Shown in pieces: positions 43,731 through 53,264 of a stretch of 64,000 bases of DNA. The stretch is taken from contig NZ_JAAXCV010000012.1 of the NCBI RefSeq assembly GCF_012911895.1, forward strand, positions 22,622-86,621, read 5' to 3'. A program made the position numbers and the translations under genes. The notes below the pieces were generated by a model. That model saw only the letters and a list, made by a program, of their open reading frames with translations, was not told the origin of the DNA and did no database searches. Origin of the DNA: Bacillus sp. RO3. GTDB taxonomy: Bacteria > Bacillota > Bacilli > Bacillales > Bacillaceae_B. The first letter of the stretch is position 1. Each line of letters opens with the position of its first letter.

Positions 43731-43840
43731 ATAGGATTGTTAAACAGAGATTACATTTAGATAAGATTCTATTTTTTTAGTCTATTTCATGATAAAATTA
43801 TTCTTCGTATTGATCTTCGATTTGAAAGGTGAAAACATAC

Positions 43841-44914
43841 ATGAAGACTCGTAATGACTATCGACAGCGAATGAGGAGAAGAAAGCGATTCTTCCGCATA
43901 TTTCTTGCGCTTTCGTTCTTGGGAATGAGCATTGGTACAGCGTATTTCCTCTACCAATACCAAGTAGGAAAAATGCAGGCCGGGAAAACACAGGCAGCAT
44001 CCCAGGAAATCCCTGAATTTAATGGAAAAAAAGACGAACATGGCAAAATAAATATCTTACTTCTCGGATCCGATACAAGGGGTGAAGAGAAATCCCGTAC
44101 AGATACGATCATGATTGCTCAATACGACCCTGAACAAGGCGAAGCCAGGCTGGTTTCATTGATGAGGGATATGTATGTGGATGTACCTGAATACGGAAAG
44201 CATAAATTGAATACATCGTACTTCCTTGGAGGACCCGAACTCCTCCGCCAAACGTTAAAAGAGAACTTTGACGTCGATGTACAATATTATGCGTTAGTGG
44301 ACTTCAAAGGATTCCAAAAAGTCGTGGACGTCCTTGCCCCGAACGGCATTGAAATGAACGTGGAAAAAGAAATGTCCACCAATATCAATGTCACACTCGA
44401 ACCTGGATTACAGAATCTAAACGGCAAGGAATTATTGGGCTATGCCCGTTTCAGACACGATGCAGAAGGAGACTTCGGCCGGGTCGAACGTCAACAGGAA
44501 GTCATTGACGCCCTGAAGGACGAAATGCTGTCATTAAACGGCGTATCCAAGATCCCTAAACTGATGGGCACCGTCTCCCCGTTTATCGAAACCAATATCG
44601 GGTCCATGGACCGCATCAGTCTGGCAAAAGAATTCGTACTTAATCCCGTCGATGACATCGAAACCATGAGATTACCAATCAACTATTCCTTTGAAAACGC
44701 CCGATATGAAGGCGCAGGCGCCGTGCTGGATGTAGACCTTGAAGCGAATACAGAAGCCTTAAAAGACTTTTTGAATGGTAAGGAACCTAAGTCATATGAA
44801 GAATATGTTGAGGAATCCACCGGTGTTGACGAGACAGACAGTTATGATGAAACCGGGGACTCCGGTCTTTATGAAGATTCGAGTGACACTGAGGATTCAA
44901 GTGGATATGAATAA
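43841..44914 (+). CDS. LytR-CpsA-Psr (LCP) family wall-polymer ligase (second copy)
   Basis: A 357-residue type II membrane protein: basic N-terminus (RQRMRRRKRFF), helix at about 19-38, LCP domain from about 65 to 270. Hallmarks: INILLLGSDTRG, KSRTDTIMIAQYDP, LVSLMRDMYVDVP, KLNTSYFLGGPELL, ARFRHDAEGDFGRVERQQEV. An unusual acidic Ser/Asp/Glu/Tyr tail of about 35 residues ends the protein. ATG 43841 follows GAAAGGTGA. It is only moderately similar to the LCP protein at 5364, and it lies next to the flippase and GT4 genes of the second polymer, so it may attach that one. Confidence 0.9.
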   Translation: MKTRNDYRQRMRRRKRFFRIFLALSFLGMSIGTAYFLYQYQVGKMQAGKTQAASQEIPEFNGKKDEHGKINILLLGSDTRGEEKSRTDTIMIAQYDPEQGEARLVSLMRDMYVDVPEYGKHKLNTSYFLGGPELLRQTLKENFDVDVQYYALVDFKGFQKVVDVLAPNGIEMNVEKEMSTNINVTLEPGLQNLNGKELLGYARFRHDAEGDFGRVERQQEVIDALKDEMLSLNGVSKIPKLMGTVSPFIETNIGSMDRISLAKEFVLNPVDDIETMRLPINYSFENARYEGAGAVLDVDLEANTEALKDFLNGKEPKSYEEYVEESTGVDETDSYDETGDSGLYEDSSDTEDSSGYE

Positions 44915-44920
44915 TAGATT

Positions 44921-44959
44921 AAACCCATGGAGGGACAGATGCTCCGTGGGTTTTTTTTT
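44921..44959 (+). terminator. Terminator of the second LCP gene
   Basis: Arms 44921-44932 (AAACCCATGGAG) and 44942-44953 (one wobble) with a run of nine or more T residues. Confidence 0.9.
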
Positions 44960-44993
44960 GGTTGTGAGTGGGAGGGGAGGGGGTGTGTGGATG

Positions 44994-45054
44994 GTACCAG
45001 GTACAGTAGGATTGATTGTACCAGGTACAAAAAGCTCCAATTGTACCTGGCACA
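44994..45054. repeat. Triple GTACCAGGTACA-type repeat
   Basis: GTACCAGGTACA at 44994-45005 and 45018-45029, and an inverted variant TGTACCTGGCACA at 45042-45054. The second and third copies can form a hairpin. G/T-rich sequence lies to the left and A/C-rich to the right. Similar short elements are scattered in intergenic DNA of several Bacillus genomes. Confidence 0.55.
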
Positions 45055-45094
45055 ACACAACACAACACCCACCCCACCCAAAAAACCTCAAAAA

Positions 45095-45118
45095 AAAACC
45101 TCCCCAATCACTGAGGAG
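45095..45118 (-). terminator. Terminator of the flippase gene
   Basis: On the minus strand, CTCCTCAG and GGGGAG arms surround the stop codon and are followed by a T9 run. Confidence 0.65.
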
Positions 45119-46541
45119 ATTTCTTCAATCGCCGCATAACAAGCCGGCGTATTCCATTGATATCCAAAGCCAGGACCACTGCAGCGTAAGCAACCACCCC
45201 GACTGCGATTTGTACGATGAATCCAACGATACCATCAATGGCAAGGGTGGGCCACACAAGGAGGGCCATGATGCCGGTTGCGATGAAGATCTTGCCGACT
45301 TCCTTGAACGGGAAGGTGAGGGGGAAGATCTTTTTGCCGATTAGGGCGCTTAAGAGCACCGAGACGACGTAGGAAATGATGGTCGCGTAGGCAGAGCCGA
45401 AGATTCCGTATTCCGGGATGAACAGGAGATTCAGGATTACATTCAATACGGCTGCTGCGAGTACAGGCCAGATTTGTAGTTTTGTGTTTTTGCCGAGCTG
45501 GAAGGCCAGGTCGAAGTAGTACATTTTGAAGCCTTGGATAAAGATGGCCAGGGCAATCAGTGAAAAGATGGTCGCTGCTTTTCCTTGATAGGATTCTCCC
45601 AGGAAGATTCCTGTGAAGGAGCCGCTCAGCAGGATCATGCCGGTTGTGGCTGGGACCGAGACGAGCAGGAGCAGGGACGTGTTTTCATTTAATTGTTTCT
45701 GGCATTCTTTGATGCCGCCTGTTTCCAGTGCCTTGACGACAAGGGGATAAGCGGCGAGATTGATGATCATCATCAACAGGAACAGGATCTGTTTGGCCAG
45801 GTCGTAAGAAACGGCATATATCCCGACGGAGGCTTTGTCCATGAACCATCCGATCAAGTAACGGTCCGTATTCAGGATGATGGCTTCCATGGAAAGGGCC
45901 GCAATGAATGGGATGGAATATTTCACGACTTCTTTGATCATGTCCCTGTCGATAAGTTTAAGGTCAATCAGGTGCATATATTTCGGAATAAAGAAGACGA
46001 TGCTCAAGAAGATCCCGATGATAAGGCCAAGGATGATCCCTTCTGCCCCAAATCCGAAGAACTTGATCAGTATCACAGCGATCATAAGGGACAGTACCAC
46101 TTTTAGAGCAGTGACAACGCCAAATAGCTTGGATGAGAGCTCTGAACGCAAGTATTCAGTGAATAAGTCGAACATGCTTTGCATGGTCAGTAATCCAATA
46201 CCCAGAAACCACAGTAAGGCCATGGAATGGAAAGGGGTATAGACGATGAAAGCCCCTGTACCGAGTAAAACCGTCAGGACCGTCATGGAAATGAAGGTCG
46301 CCGTGATGGAGCTGATGAACATGGCTTTCTGGTTGCCCTCGTATTTAGGGTTATAGCGAAGAAGTCCAAGTCTAAGCCAGTGGAACAGGGTCGTATTCAC
46401 AAAGGTGACAGCGGCGATGACAAGGGCATATTCTCCGTATTCACTTGGTGACAGGAGGCGTGTATATAAAGCGATGGCCACGAAATTGATGATCCCGGGC
46501 ACGCCTTTTGATAGAAAATAGATAAATGTATGTTTGAACAT
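45108..46541 (-). CDS. Polysaccharide flippase (PST/MATE-like, TuaB/Wzx type)
   Basis: A 477-residue integral membrane protein with about 12-14 helices. Its N-terminus (HTFIYFLSKGVPGIINFVAI, then YTRLLSPSEYGEYALV) is the classic start of the polysaccharide transporter family. It flips undecaprenyl-PP-linked repeat units to the outer leaflet. The ATG at 46541 follows AGAGAGG on the minus strand. It is divergent from the GT4 gene at 46773. Together with the Wzy-like polymerase at 54236 it forms a Wzx/Wzy-type route distinct from the TagGH exporter of the AT-rich island. Confidence 0.88.
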   Translation of the reverse strand: MFKHTFIYFLSKGVPGIINFVAIALYTRLLSPSEYGEYALVIAAVTFVNTTLFHWLRLGLLRYNPKYEGNQKAMFISSITATFISMTVLTVLLGTGAFIVYTPFHSMALLWFLGIGLLTMQSMFDLFTEYLRSELSSKLFGVVTALKVVLSLMIAVILIKFFGFGAEGIILGLIIGIFLSIVFFIPKYMHLIDLKLIDRDMIKEVVKYSIPFIAALSMEAIILNTDRYLIGWFMDKASVGIYAVSYDLAKQILFLLMMIINLAAYPLVVKALETGGIKECQKQLNENTSLLLLVSVPATTGMILLSGSFTGIFLGESYQGKAATIFSLIALAIFIQGFKMYYFDLAFQLGKNTKLQIWPVLAAAVLNVILNLLFIPEYGIFGSAYATIISYVVSVLLSALIGKKIFPLTFPFKEVGKIFIATGIMALLVWPTLAIDGIVGFIVQIAVGVVAYAAVVLALDINGIRRLVMRRLKKSPQ

Positions 46542-46772
46542 GGAAATACCTCTCTGGTCGTACAATTTTTACATAATGCCTGAACAAAATGAGTATAGAT
46601 TTTACAAATAAATTCAATTTAAGCGCTTTTTATATTATGATAAGAAGTATCAAATCAATTAGTATATTATATCACAAACGATATAATTGGATATATTTCT
46701 TTTGTCAGACTGTTTTTTGACAGGAATGTTAAGAAGTCTTAGTAGTAAAAAAGAGAGTGTGGTACCCGAGTT

Positions 46773-47870
46773 ATGAAAGTTTTATTATTAGCACCAGCGA
46801 ATAATGTACATACGAAGAAGTGGCTTGATTACTATAATTCCATTGGGATCCAGGTCATGAATATTAGCTTAGAAAACCACAAAGACTCTAACCGACACAT
46901 TTCTTGGGAGAATGTAAGCAGAGTCTATTTAAATTTGAAATGGAATCATAAGATTTCCTATTTATTCACGGTTTCGAGGCTGAAGCGAATCATCCGGGAG
47001 TATAAGCCTGATCTGATCCATTCCCACTATGCGTCAAGCTACGGATTGATCGGGGCCCTGACAGGATTCAGTCCATACATCTTGTCTGTATGGGGATCGG
47101 ATGTGTATGATTTCCCGAAGCGGAATGTGATGAACCGGATGATCCTCAAGTATGCACTTGGAAAAGCGGATTATATCTGTTCTACGAGTCCTGCGTTGGA
47201 GCAGGAAACGAAAATATATATAGATGAAAGTAAGCCGTTGTCCATTACCCCGTTTGGTGTAGATGTCACCCAGTTCAAACCGGATCCAACCAAAAAGAAG
47301 GAAGGTCCATTCAAGATCGGAATTGCCAAAGGGATGGAGCCGAAATACGGGATCGAATATCTTCTAAAAGGCTTCAAGCTCTTCTTACGTTCGTTAGGGG
47401 ATGAGGGTCAGTCTGTCCGCCTTCAATTGGCCGGGGACGGACCTTACTTTGCGAAATACAGGAAGCTGGCTGAGGATCTGGGCATCTTGGAAAATGTAGA
47501 ATTTCTAGGAAGAATCGCTCATGAAGATGTGCCTGATTTTATCTCGTCCCTTCATATTTTTGTCATTTCTTCTCTGATTGAAAGCTTCGGGGTTTCAGCC
47601 GTGGAAGCCCAGGCTTGCGGGGTGCCGGTTGTTGCCACGAATGTCGGGGGACTTCCTGAGGTCGTCCGGGACGGGGAAACGGGCTATTTGATCCCGTCAA
47701 AGGATCCGGCTGCACTGGCGGAGAAGCTGTTATATCTCTATAAGAATCCTTCTGAACGTAAGAAGTTGGGGGAAAACGGCCGTGAACACGTCCTGAACCA
47801 TTATGACTGGGAAGACAATTCCAAAAGAATGATAGAACTGTATAATGAAATCATAAACGGAAAAGTATAG
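46773..47870 (+). CDS. GT4-family glycosyltransferase (TuaC-like position)
   Basis: A 365-residue GT-B enzyme. N-terminal LLLAPANNVHTKKWLDYY, HSHYASSYGLIGAL, LSVWGSDVYDFPKRN; C-terminal TPFGVDVTQFKPDP, KGMEPKYGIEYLLKGFKLF, ISSLIESFGVSAVEAQACG (the EX7E retaining-transferase motif, E-S-F-G...E-A) and VATNVGGLPEVV. It adds a sugar to the lipid-linked repeat unit. It is divergent from the flippase gene and followed by its own terminator. By neighbourhood it may correspond to TuaC of teichuronic acid synthesis; donor sugar unknown. Confidence 0.87.
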   Translation: MKVLLLAPANNVHTKKWLDYYNSIGIQVMNISLENHKDSNRHISWENVSRVYLNLKWNHKISYLFTVSRLKRIIREYKPDLIHSHYASSYGLIGALTGFSPYILSVWGSDVYDFPKRNVMNRMILKYALGKADYICSTSPALEQETKIYIDESKPLSITPFGVDVTQFKPDPTKKKEGPFKIGIAKGMEPKYGIEYLLKGFKLFLRSLGDEGQSVRLQLAGDGPYFAKYRKLAEDLGILENVEFLGRIAHEDVPDFISSLHIFVISSLIESFGVSAVEAQACGVPVVATNVGGLPEVVRDGETGYLIPSKDPAALAEKLLYLYKNPSERKKLGENGREHVLNHYDWEDNSKRMIELYNEIINGKV

Positions 47871-47897
47871 GCTTTAGCCTCCTCCTATAAAAATATC

Positions 47898-47942
47898 AAA
47901 TACACTCAATTTCCTCATAAAGGAAGTTGAGTGTATTTTTTT
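47898..47942 (+). terminator. Terminator of the GT4 gene
   Basis: 18-position stem 47898-47915 with 47921-47938, ending in a T run. Confidence 0.88.
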
Positions 47943-48050
47943 ACCAATATGTAGAAATTTACGAAAACATGTCAAAAGTATGTCAACTGTTGCCGATAAT
48001 AATGGTAGAATAAAGGAAATTTCAATAATATTGGAGGAGAATGCAAAAAA

Positions 48051-50105
48051 ATGAAGAAAAAGATTGTGATGCTTGTTGTCTCAATGACTATGTTTCTTGT
48101 CATTCCTATGTTGGCATCAGCAGAGAAGAATGTGGTCATTGACCCAGGTCACGGAGGTTGGGATTCAGGTACAGCAGGATATTCTGGGAATTCAACTGGT
48201 TTTTATGAAAAGCATGCCAATCTGGCAATCTCTGAGAAATTAAGAGATAAGTTGAAAGCATTAGGGTTCACCGTGTATATGACTCACAATGATGAATACT
48301 TGAGTCTGCAGGACCGTACAGCCCGTGCCAATGCCTTTGCCAAAGGAAAGAATGACCAAACGGTATTCGTCTCGGTCCATCATAATGCGGCCCCTACTAA
48401 CCCGTATGTGCGTGGATTCGAAACGTATCATTATGATAATAAATATGCCTGGGAAGCGGCCTATCCGCCCGATCCCATACAGGTGGCTTATGGAAGTGAA
48501 TCGAAGAGGTTAGCAGAACTTGTCCACCCGAGTACGGTGAACGCCGTTGGCCTGACAGATAAAGGGATGAGGAATAATCAGGCGTTTTACGTGATCCGTA
48601 ACACTCAGATGCCGTCACTTCTGCTTGAGATGGGCTATATGTCCAATCCAATGGAAGAAGCCCTCATCAAGACATGGACGTTCCAGAACAATGCCGCAGA
48701 AGGGATTAAAGACGGAATTGTTTCCTTCTTCAAAGTATTTGAAGTATACACAGCAGAGAACAAGCGACTGAAAGTAGTCAAGACAAAAGAAGAAGCGATT
48801 GAATTCTCTAAATCGCAGGCAAATACATATGTATTTGACAAGTACGAGCAGAAGAAAGTCTATGAAAATCTCAATGAGTACAGCGTCTATCAAAAGGGCA
48901 AGGACAAGCTTAAAACCTACCCGGTTAAAGAAGATGCTATTCAATATGCTGAAAGCCTGGCAAATACAAGAGTAGTAGATGATCACACCGAAAAGATCCT
49001 GTGGTCTAATTATTTACCCAAAAAATACAGTGTTCAAACAGAAGCCGGCAAAAGTTTATGGTCTTATTACGATGTAAAGAGTGCCATTGAGTACGCTAAA
49101 TGGAAGGCGACACCGCTTAAAGTAGTGGACATCGATTCCAAAGGGGTCATCTGGTCCAGTATTGACGGTGTTTCCATCAACCGTTTTATCAACGATAAGG
49201 ATCTCATCGGTCTTGATCGTATGGAAACAGCCATTAAAGTGTCCAGGGATCTTTACCCTAACGGCTTCGCAAGCTCCAAAGCGAAAAAGGCCGTTGTACT
49301 GTCCACTGCCTATGATTTTGCCGACGCATTATCTGTAGGTCCTCTTGCGGCGCAGCTGGACAATGCTCCGATTCTATTGACTGACAAAAATCAGCTTCCT
49401 CAGTCGGTAGAAAAAGAGCTTGCGAGATTGAGTGCGAATGAAGTGTACATCATCGGTGGAAAAGGAGCCGTTTCCAGTGCGGTACAGGATCGTTTAGGTA
49501 AGCTTGGCATGACGGTTACCAGAGTCGGCGGAGCGGATCGTTACGAAACGAATGTGATGATTAACAAGAAGCTTTCGAATGTGAAGGGTGTATTCGTAGC
49601 TTCAGGAAAGAATTACGCCGACGCACTCGGAGCTGCACCCATCGCTTCAGCCAATCAATGGGCCATCGTGCTGACGGGGAAAGACAGCATCCAATCAAGC
49701 TCCCTTGCGTATGTGAAAGGAAAGCAAGTGAAGGTTCTTGGCGGGACAAGTGCCATTTCCACAACGGTTGAACAGTCCATCAAGGGCTATTCAACAAACG
49801 TTGAAAGACTCTCCGGAGCGGACCGGTACAAAACACTGGCCAACGTACTAACGGAATTCAAATCGGTGATGGGATCGGAGAAAGTGATCGTTTCAACAGG
49901 AACGAATTACCCGGATGCGTTAACGGCATCGGCCCTGTCTGTCAAGACAAAGGCACCGATCGTATTAGTCGGCGGCACGATGGATGGACACCTGGAGGAC
50001 TTCATTCTTGAGTATCAGCCTTCCACAGGTGTCAAGGAAGTCATCAAAGTAGGCGGAAAAGTCGACAACGCCATCATTGAAAAAATGAAGAATGTTCTAT
50101 ATTAA
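48051..50105 (+). CDS. CWB2-anchored N-acetylmuramoyl-L-alanine amidase
   Basis: A 684-residue secreted amidase. Signal peptide 1-24; amidase_3 domain about 26-225 with zinc ligands His34 (DPGHGGWDSG), Glu53 (FYEKHANLAI) and His110 (VSVHHNA) and catalytic Glu193 (LLLEMGYMSN). Residues about 230-375 hold three degenerate repeats of about 47 residues (each with a K.xAI.xxx core, then an A.xT.VVD-like stretch and a final aromatic such as ILWSN), which I do not recognise. CWB2 repeats occupy about 378-684 (the latter two start RVGGADRYETN and RLSGADRYKTL). It cleaves the MurNAc-L-Ala bond. TTGGAGGAG precedes the start. Followed closely by a lipoprotein gene. Confidence 0.9.
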   Translation: MKKKIVMLVVSMTMFLVIPMLASAEKNVVIDPGHGGWDSGTAGYSGNSTGFYEKHANLAISEKLRDKLKALGFTVYMTHNDEYLSLQDRTARANAFAKGKNDQTVFVSVHHNAAPTNPYVRGFETYHYDNKYAWEAAYPPDPIQVAYGSESKRLAELVHPSTVNAVGLTDKGMRNNQAFYVIRNTQMPSLLLEMGYMSNPMEEALIKTWTFQNNAAEGIKDGIVSFFKVFEVYTAENKRLKVVKTKEEAIEFSKSQANTYVFDKYEQKKVYENLNEYSVYQKGKDKLKTYPVKEDAIQYAESLANTRVVDDHTEKILWSNYLPKKYSVQTEAGKSLWSYYDVKSAIEYAKWKATPLKVVDIDSKGVIWSSIDGVSINRFINDKDLIGLDRMETAIKVSRDLYPNGFASSKAKKAVVLSTAYDFADALSVGPLAAQLDNAPILLTDKNQLPQSVEKELARLSANEVYIIGGKGAVSSAVQDRLGKLGMTVTRVGGADRYETNVMINKKLSNVKGVFVASGKNYADALGAAPIASANQWAIVLTGKDSIQSSSLAYVKGKQVKVLGGTSAISTTVEQSIKGYSTNVERLSGADRYKTLANVLTEFKSVMGSEKVIVSTGTNYPDALTASALSVKTKAPIVLVGGTMDGHLEDFILEYQPSTGVKEVIKVGGKVDNAIIEKMKNVLY

Positions 50106-50117
50106 GGAGGAACGCCC

Positions 50118-50909
50118 ATGGTAAACAGTCGTAAAAATCTCTTTTTAGTCTCATTGCTCATCTTGGCTATGACTGTCTTTACAGCATGCAATGCTTCCTC
50201 TCCAAGTGAGAAAACATCGAAAGACGAGCCTGAAGCGTCAGACATCAACGGCGAAACGTCGAATGAAGACTCCTCATTAAACGAAGATACAGAGGATTCA
50301 TCTGCAGAGGGTGAAGAGGCGGCAGAGGAAACCGAAGAGCGGTCTGAGGACTCCTCTGCTGATGAAGAAAAAGAAACAGAGAAAGAAGAAGTAAACCTGT
50401 TGATCCAGCAGCTGAAGCCGGAAAAGAACATGGTCAAGACATTTGAGAATAAGGATTTCAGTCTTACGGAGACCGTAGTGGATCACAACAAAACCCACGT
50501 TCAGCGTGTATTTAAGGTAGGCGAAATGGTCACGCTCCAAATTCTGAAATGGGATCAGGATGCCATCCAGGTTGTCTATGAAGAAAGCAACCCGAAAAAC
50601 GTGAAAGAAAGTATCCTGGATCGTTTCACACCTGACAAAGAAGCGGAAATCCTTGCTGACATCAAGCATAAAGGAAAAGGGGAAACCCCTCGCTTTGAAA
50701 TCATCAGTGAAGATGAAACCGTGGAAGTTCCATACGACACGTACCGACATGTCGTCGTTGTCCGTAACACGGTGAAAACCGGAGCCGTGAATACCATCAA
50801 TACGATCTATTACGCTCCGGGGATCGGCATGATTAAAGAAGTCTATGAAGAAACAGGGGACAACGGCTACAAGATTGAAACCGTCCTGAAGCAAGTCGAA
50901 GATCTGTAA
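50118..50909 (+). CDS. Acidic lipoprotein, 263 residues
   Basis: Starts 12 bases after the amidase stop with AAGGAGG, so probably co-transcribed with it. Signal peptide ends in the lipobox VFTAC (Cys24). Residues 26-95 are a Ser/Glu/Asp-rich spacer that may span the wall. The C-terminal domain (about 100-263; DFSLTETVVDHNKTHVQRVF, YRHVVVVRNTVKTGAVNTIN, YYAPGIGMIKEVYEE) is beta-rich and resembles extracytoplasmic domains of unknown-function Bacillus lipoproteins. A link to regulation or localisation of the amidase is only contextual. Confidence 0.72.
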   Translation: MVNSRKNLFLVSLLILAMTVFTACNASSPSEKTSKDEPEASDINGETSNEDSSLNEDTEDSSAEGEEAAEETEERSEDSSADEEKETEKEEVNLLIQQLKPEKNMVKTFENKDFSLTETVVDHNKTHVQRVFKVGEMVTLQILKWDQDAIQVVYEESNPKNVKESILDRFTPDKEAEILADIKHKGKGETPRFEIISEDETVEVPYDTYRHVVVVRNTVKTGAVNTINTIYYAPGIGMIKEVYEETGDNGYKIETVLKQVEDL

Positions 50910-50971
50910 ATGTCTGGAGGTGTCTTCCTAGAGAGGCACCTTCGTCAATACATACCCAAGGAGGAAAATCA

Positions 50972-53248
50972 TTGAAAAAGAAATTGTTATCTATTCTGGC
51001 TCTTTCCACCATGGTCACGGGATTAATCGCAGCACCACTTAACACCAGTGCAGAGGGTCAGCCTATTTCTGTAAAACTCCAGAATTATATCGGAAGTAAG
51101 ACCTCCCTTCCTTTCACGACCAACGGGGACTACCAGGTAAAGGGAACGTCGATTTTCATCCAGCCTGGAGTGTCGTACACCATGAAGGTTGAATCTGGCA
51201 ATCTATCTCTTTATAACGGTACGAATCTAGTGAAGAAATTTGATGGCAACGTGTCGATCATTCCGACGATCACAAAGTCGATGGATCGTTCCATGACCAT
51301 CAAAGGCAACAGCGACAAGCAGTATCTTGGAGAAGTGGAATTCACGGTTGAATCGGGTAAATACGTTCGACCTGTGAACCAAATCAACCTGGAAGACTAC
51401 TTAAAGGGCGTGGTCCCTGCTGAAATGCCTGCTTCTTGGGGCGGGAACGGCGGATTGGATGCCTTGAAGGCCCAAGCTGTTGCAGCCAGAACCTTTGTAT
51501 TGAAAAAAGGGAGCTGGTCCATCTATGATGGCCAGAGTGATCAAGTATATAAGGGATACGATTGGAATCCCCATACGACAAAGGCCGTAAATGAAACACA
51601 GGGTGAAGTACTGAAAAACGGCGATAAGTATGCGGAAGCCTTTTATTCTTCATCGAATGGCGGGCGAGTATTCTCGAACCAAAATGTATGGGGTTCGACA
51701 TTGGTCCCATATCTTCAAACGAAACTGGATGTCTATGATTCAAAAATCTCACCACACGGCGACTGGAATGTCAGTCTGTCTAAATCCCAGTTCGACGACA
51801 GCGAATTGGATCTGAATAAACCTGAATCCTGGTGGGCGGATGTGAAGGAAAAAGATCACACGATCACTTCCAACATTAAATCAAGACTTACATCGAAGAA
51901 GCTGTTCAATGAAAAAAGTGAAATCAAGATTGTCAACATCGACAACTTGTCTTTTGATATCCCTGATTCTTCTTTTTCTTCCAAGGACGTGCTAAAAGGA
52001 AATCTGGCATTCTCTTATTATGAGAAAACCGACAAAGGGTTCGTGAAGAATGAAGACGGCACCATCAAGCTGCAGAAGATGACGGTCAATGATACTTCCT
52101 ATAATATTCGATTCATGATCGGGACTTCGATCATGAAGAGCCCTTATGTGAAAAAGCTGGATGTAACGAAGGATCTTTACACCATCAATGGCGGCGGGTT
52201 CGGCCACGGAATCGGTATGAGCCAATACGGCGCATACCAGATGTCTAAAGAAGGAAACAACTTCAGGACGATCCTTGGCTACTATTATCCAACCACGACG
52301 GTGGAAAGAGAACTTGATCTGAACGATTATGCACATGAGCTTGAAGGTGCAGACCGCTATGAAACAAGCGTGAGTGTATCTGATTATGGATGGGAGAATA
52401 AGTCGAAGGCAGTCGTGATCGGCCGCGGCGATTTATCCATCGATGCGTTAACGGGAAGCGTACTGGCGAAGAAGCTGGATTCACCACTATTATTAACGAC
52501 TTCCAAGTCACTTCCTGATTCCGTACTGAACGAAATCAAGCGACTTCAGCCTGAAAAGGTCTACCTGCTTGGGGGCACGAATGCGATCAGCAACAATGTA
52601 GAGAATCAGCTGAAAGGCCTGTCGTTCATCTCGGATTCCGATATCAACCGAATCAGCGGAAAAGAACGTTTTGAAACAGCCGTAAACGTGGCAGACGAAA
52701 TCAACAACAACAATGAAATCTTCGTTGTGACGAAAGACGAGAAATCTCCTGATGCCTTGTCCATCGCTTCGTATGCGAGCATGATGCAAATCCCGATCCT
52801 TTATACAACAAAGGATTCCCTTCATGAGAGCGTAGAAGCTTACATGAAAGAAAATACGATCAATAACGTAACAATCATCGGCGGTCAGACGGCCGTTTCT
52901 GCTGACGTAGAGCGGGAGCTGGCTGGATTGGCACCGAATGTATCACGTGTATACGGTGCAGACCGTTATCAAACAAGTTTAACCATCGCAGAGAAATACC
53001 GTGATCAATTTGAAGAAAAGACTGTATTCTTCGCACGTGGAGATGTCTTCATCGACGCCCTGCCTGCTTCATCCCTTGCAGCAGCAATGAAATCTCCATT
53101 GGTATTGACGCGTAAAGACGCATTACCTGATCATGTAGGAGAATGGCTGGATAAGCGTACGGTCCTGGCTGACACCTACTTCCTTGGTGGAAAAAGCGCC
53201 ATCGCAGACTCTGTCCGTCGCGACATCCAAGAGGCATTTGCTAAATAA
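50972..53248 (+). CDS. CWB2-anchored SpoIID/LytB-type glycan hydrolase
   Basis: A 758-residue secreted protein from a TTG at 50972 with consensus AAGGAGG at 50959-50965. Signal peptide 1-27; SpoIID/LytB domain about 130-450: NQINLEDYLKGVVPAEMPAS with likely catalytic Glu151, DALKAQAVAARTFVL, YSSSNGGRVFS and GGGFGHGIGMSQYGAYQM. SpoIID is a lytic transglycosylase acting on denuded glycan; LytB in B. subtilis stimulates the amidase LytC. CWB2 repeats follow at about 462-758 (ELEGADRYETS, RISGKERFETA, RVYGADRYQTS). In B. subtilis lytA-lytB-lytC (lipoprotein, SpoIID-like, amidase) is an operon; here the order amidase-lipoprotein-SpoIID holds the same three functions. Confidence 0.9.
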   Translation: MKKKLLSILALSTMVTGLIAAPLNTSAEGQPISVKLQNYIGSKTSLPFTTNGDYQVKGTSIFIQPGVSYTMKVESGNLSLYNGTNLVKKFDGNVSIIPTITKSMDRSMTIKGNSDKQYLGEVEFTVESGKYVRPVNQINLEDYLKGVVPAEMPASWGGNGGLDALKAQAVAARTFVLKKGSWSIYDGQSDQVYKGYDWNPHTTKAVNETQGEVLKNGDKYAEAFYSSSNGGRVFSNQNVWGSTLVPYLQTKLDVYDSKISPHGDWNVSLSKSQFDDSELDLNKPESWWADVKEKDHTITSNIKSRLTSKKLFNEKSEIKIVNIDNLSFDIPDSSFSSKDVLKGNLAFSYYEKTDKGFVKNEDGTIKLQKMTVNDTSYNIRFMIGTSIMKSPYVKKLDVTKDLYTINGGGFGHGIGMSQYGAYQMSKEGNNFRTILGYYYPTTTVERELDLNDYAHELEGADRYETSVSVSDYGWENKSKAVVIGRGDLSIDALTGSVLAKKLDSPLLLTTSKSLPDSVLNEIKRLQPEKVYLLGGTNAISNNVENQLKGLSFISDSDINRISGKERFETAVNVADEINNNNEIFVVTKDEKSPDALSIASYASMMQIPILYTTKDSLHESVEAYMKENTINNVTIIGGQTAVSADVERELAGLAPNVSRVYGADRYQTSLTIAEKYRDQFEEKTVFFARGDVFIDALPASSLAAAMKSPLVLTRKDALPDHVGEWLDKRTVLADTYFLGGKSAIADSVRRDIQEAFAK

Positions 53249-53264
53249 GAATAGAGAATTGTTG

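Noticed and set aside
44775..45344. 189-codon ORF overlapping the ends of the LCP and flippase genes
   Set aside because: It runs through two terminators and the repeat region, overlaps both confirmed genes and has a low-complexity Pro/Thr/Lys-rich middle.
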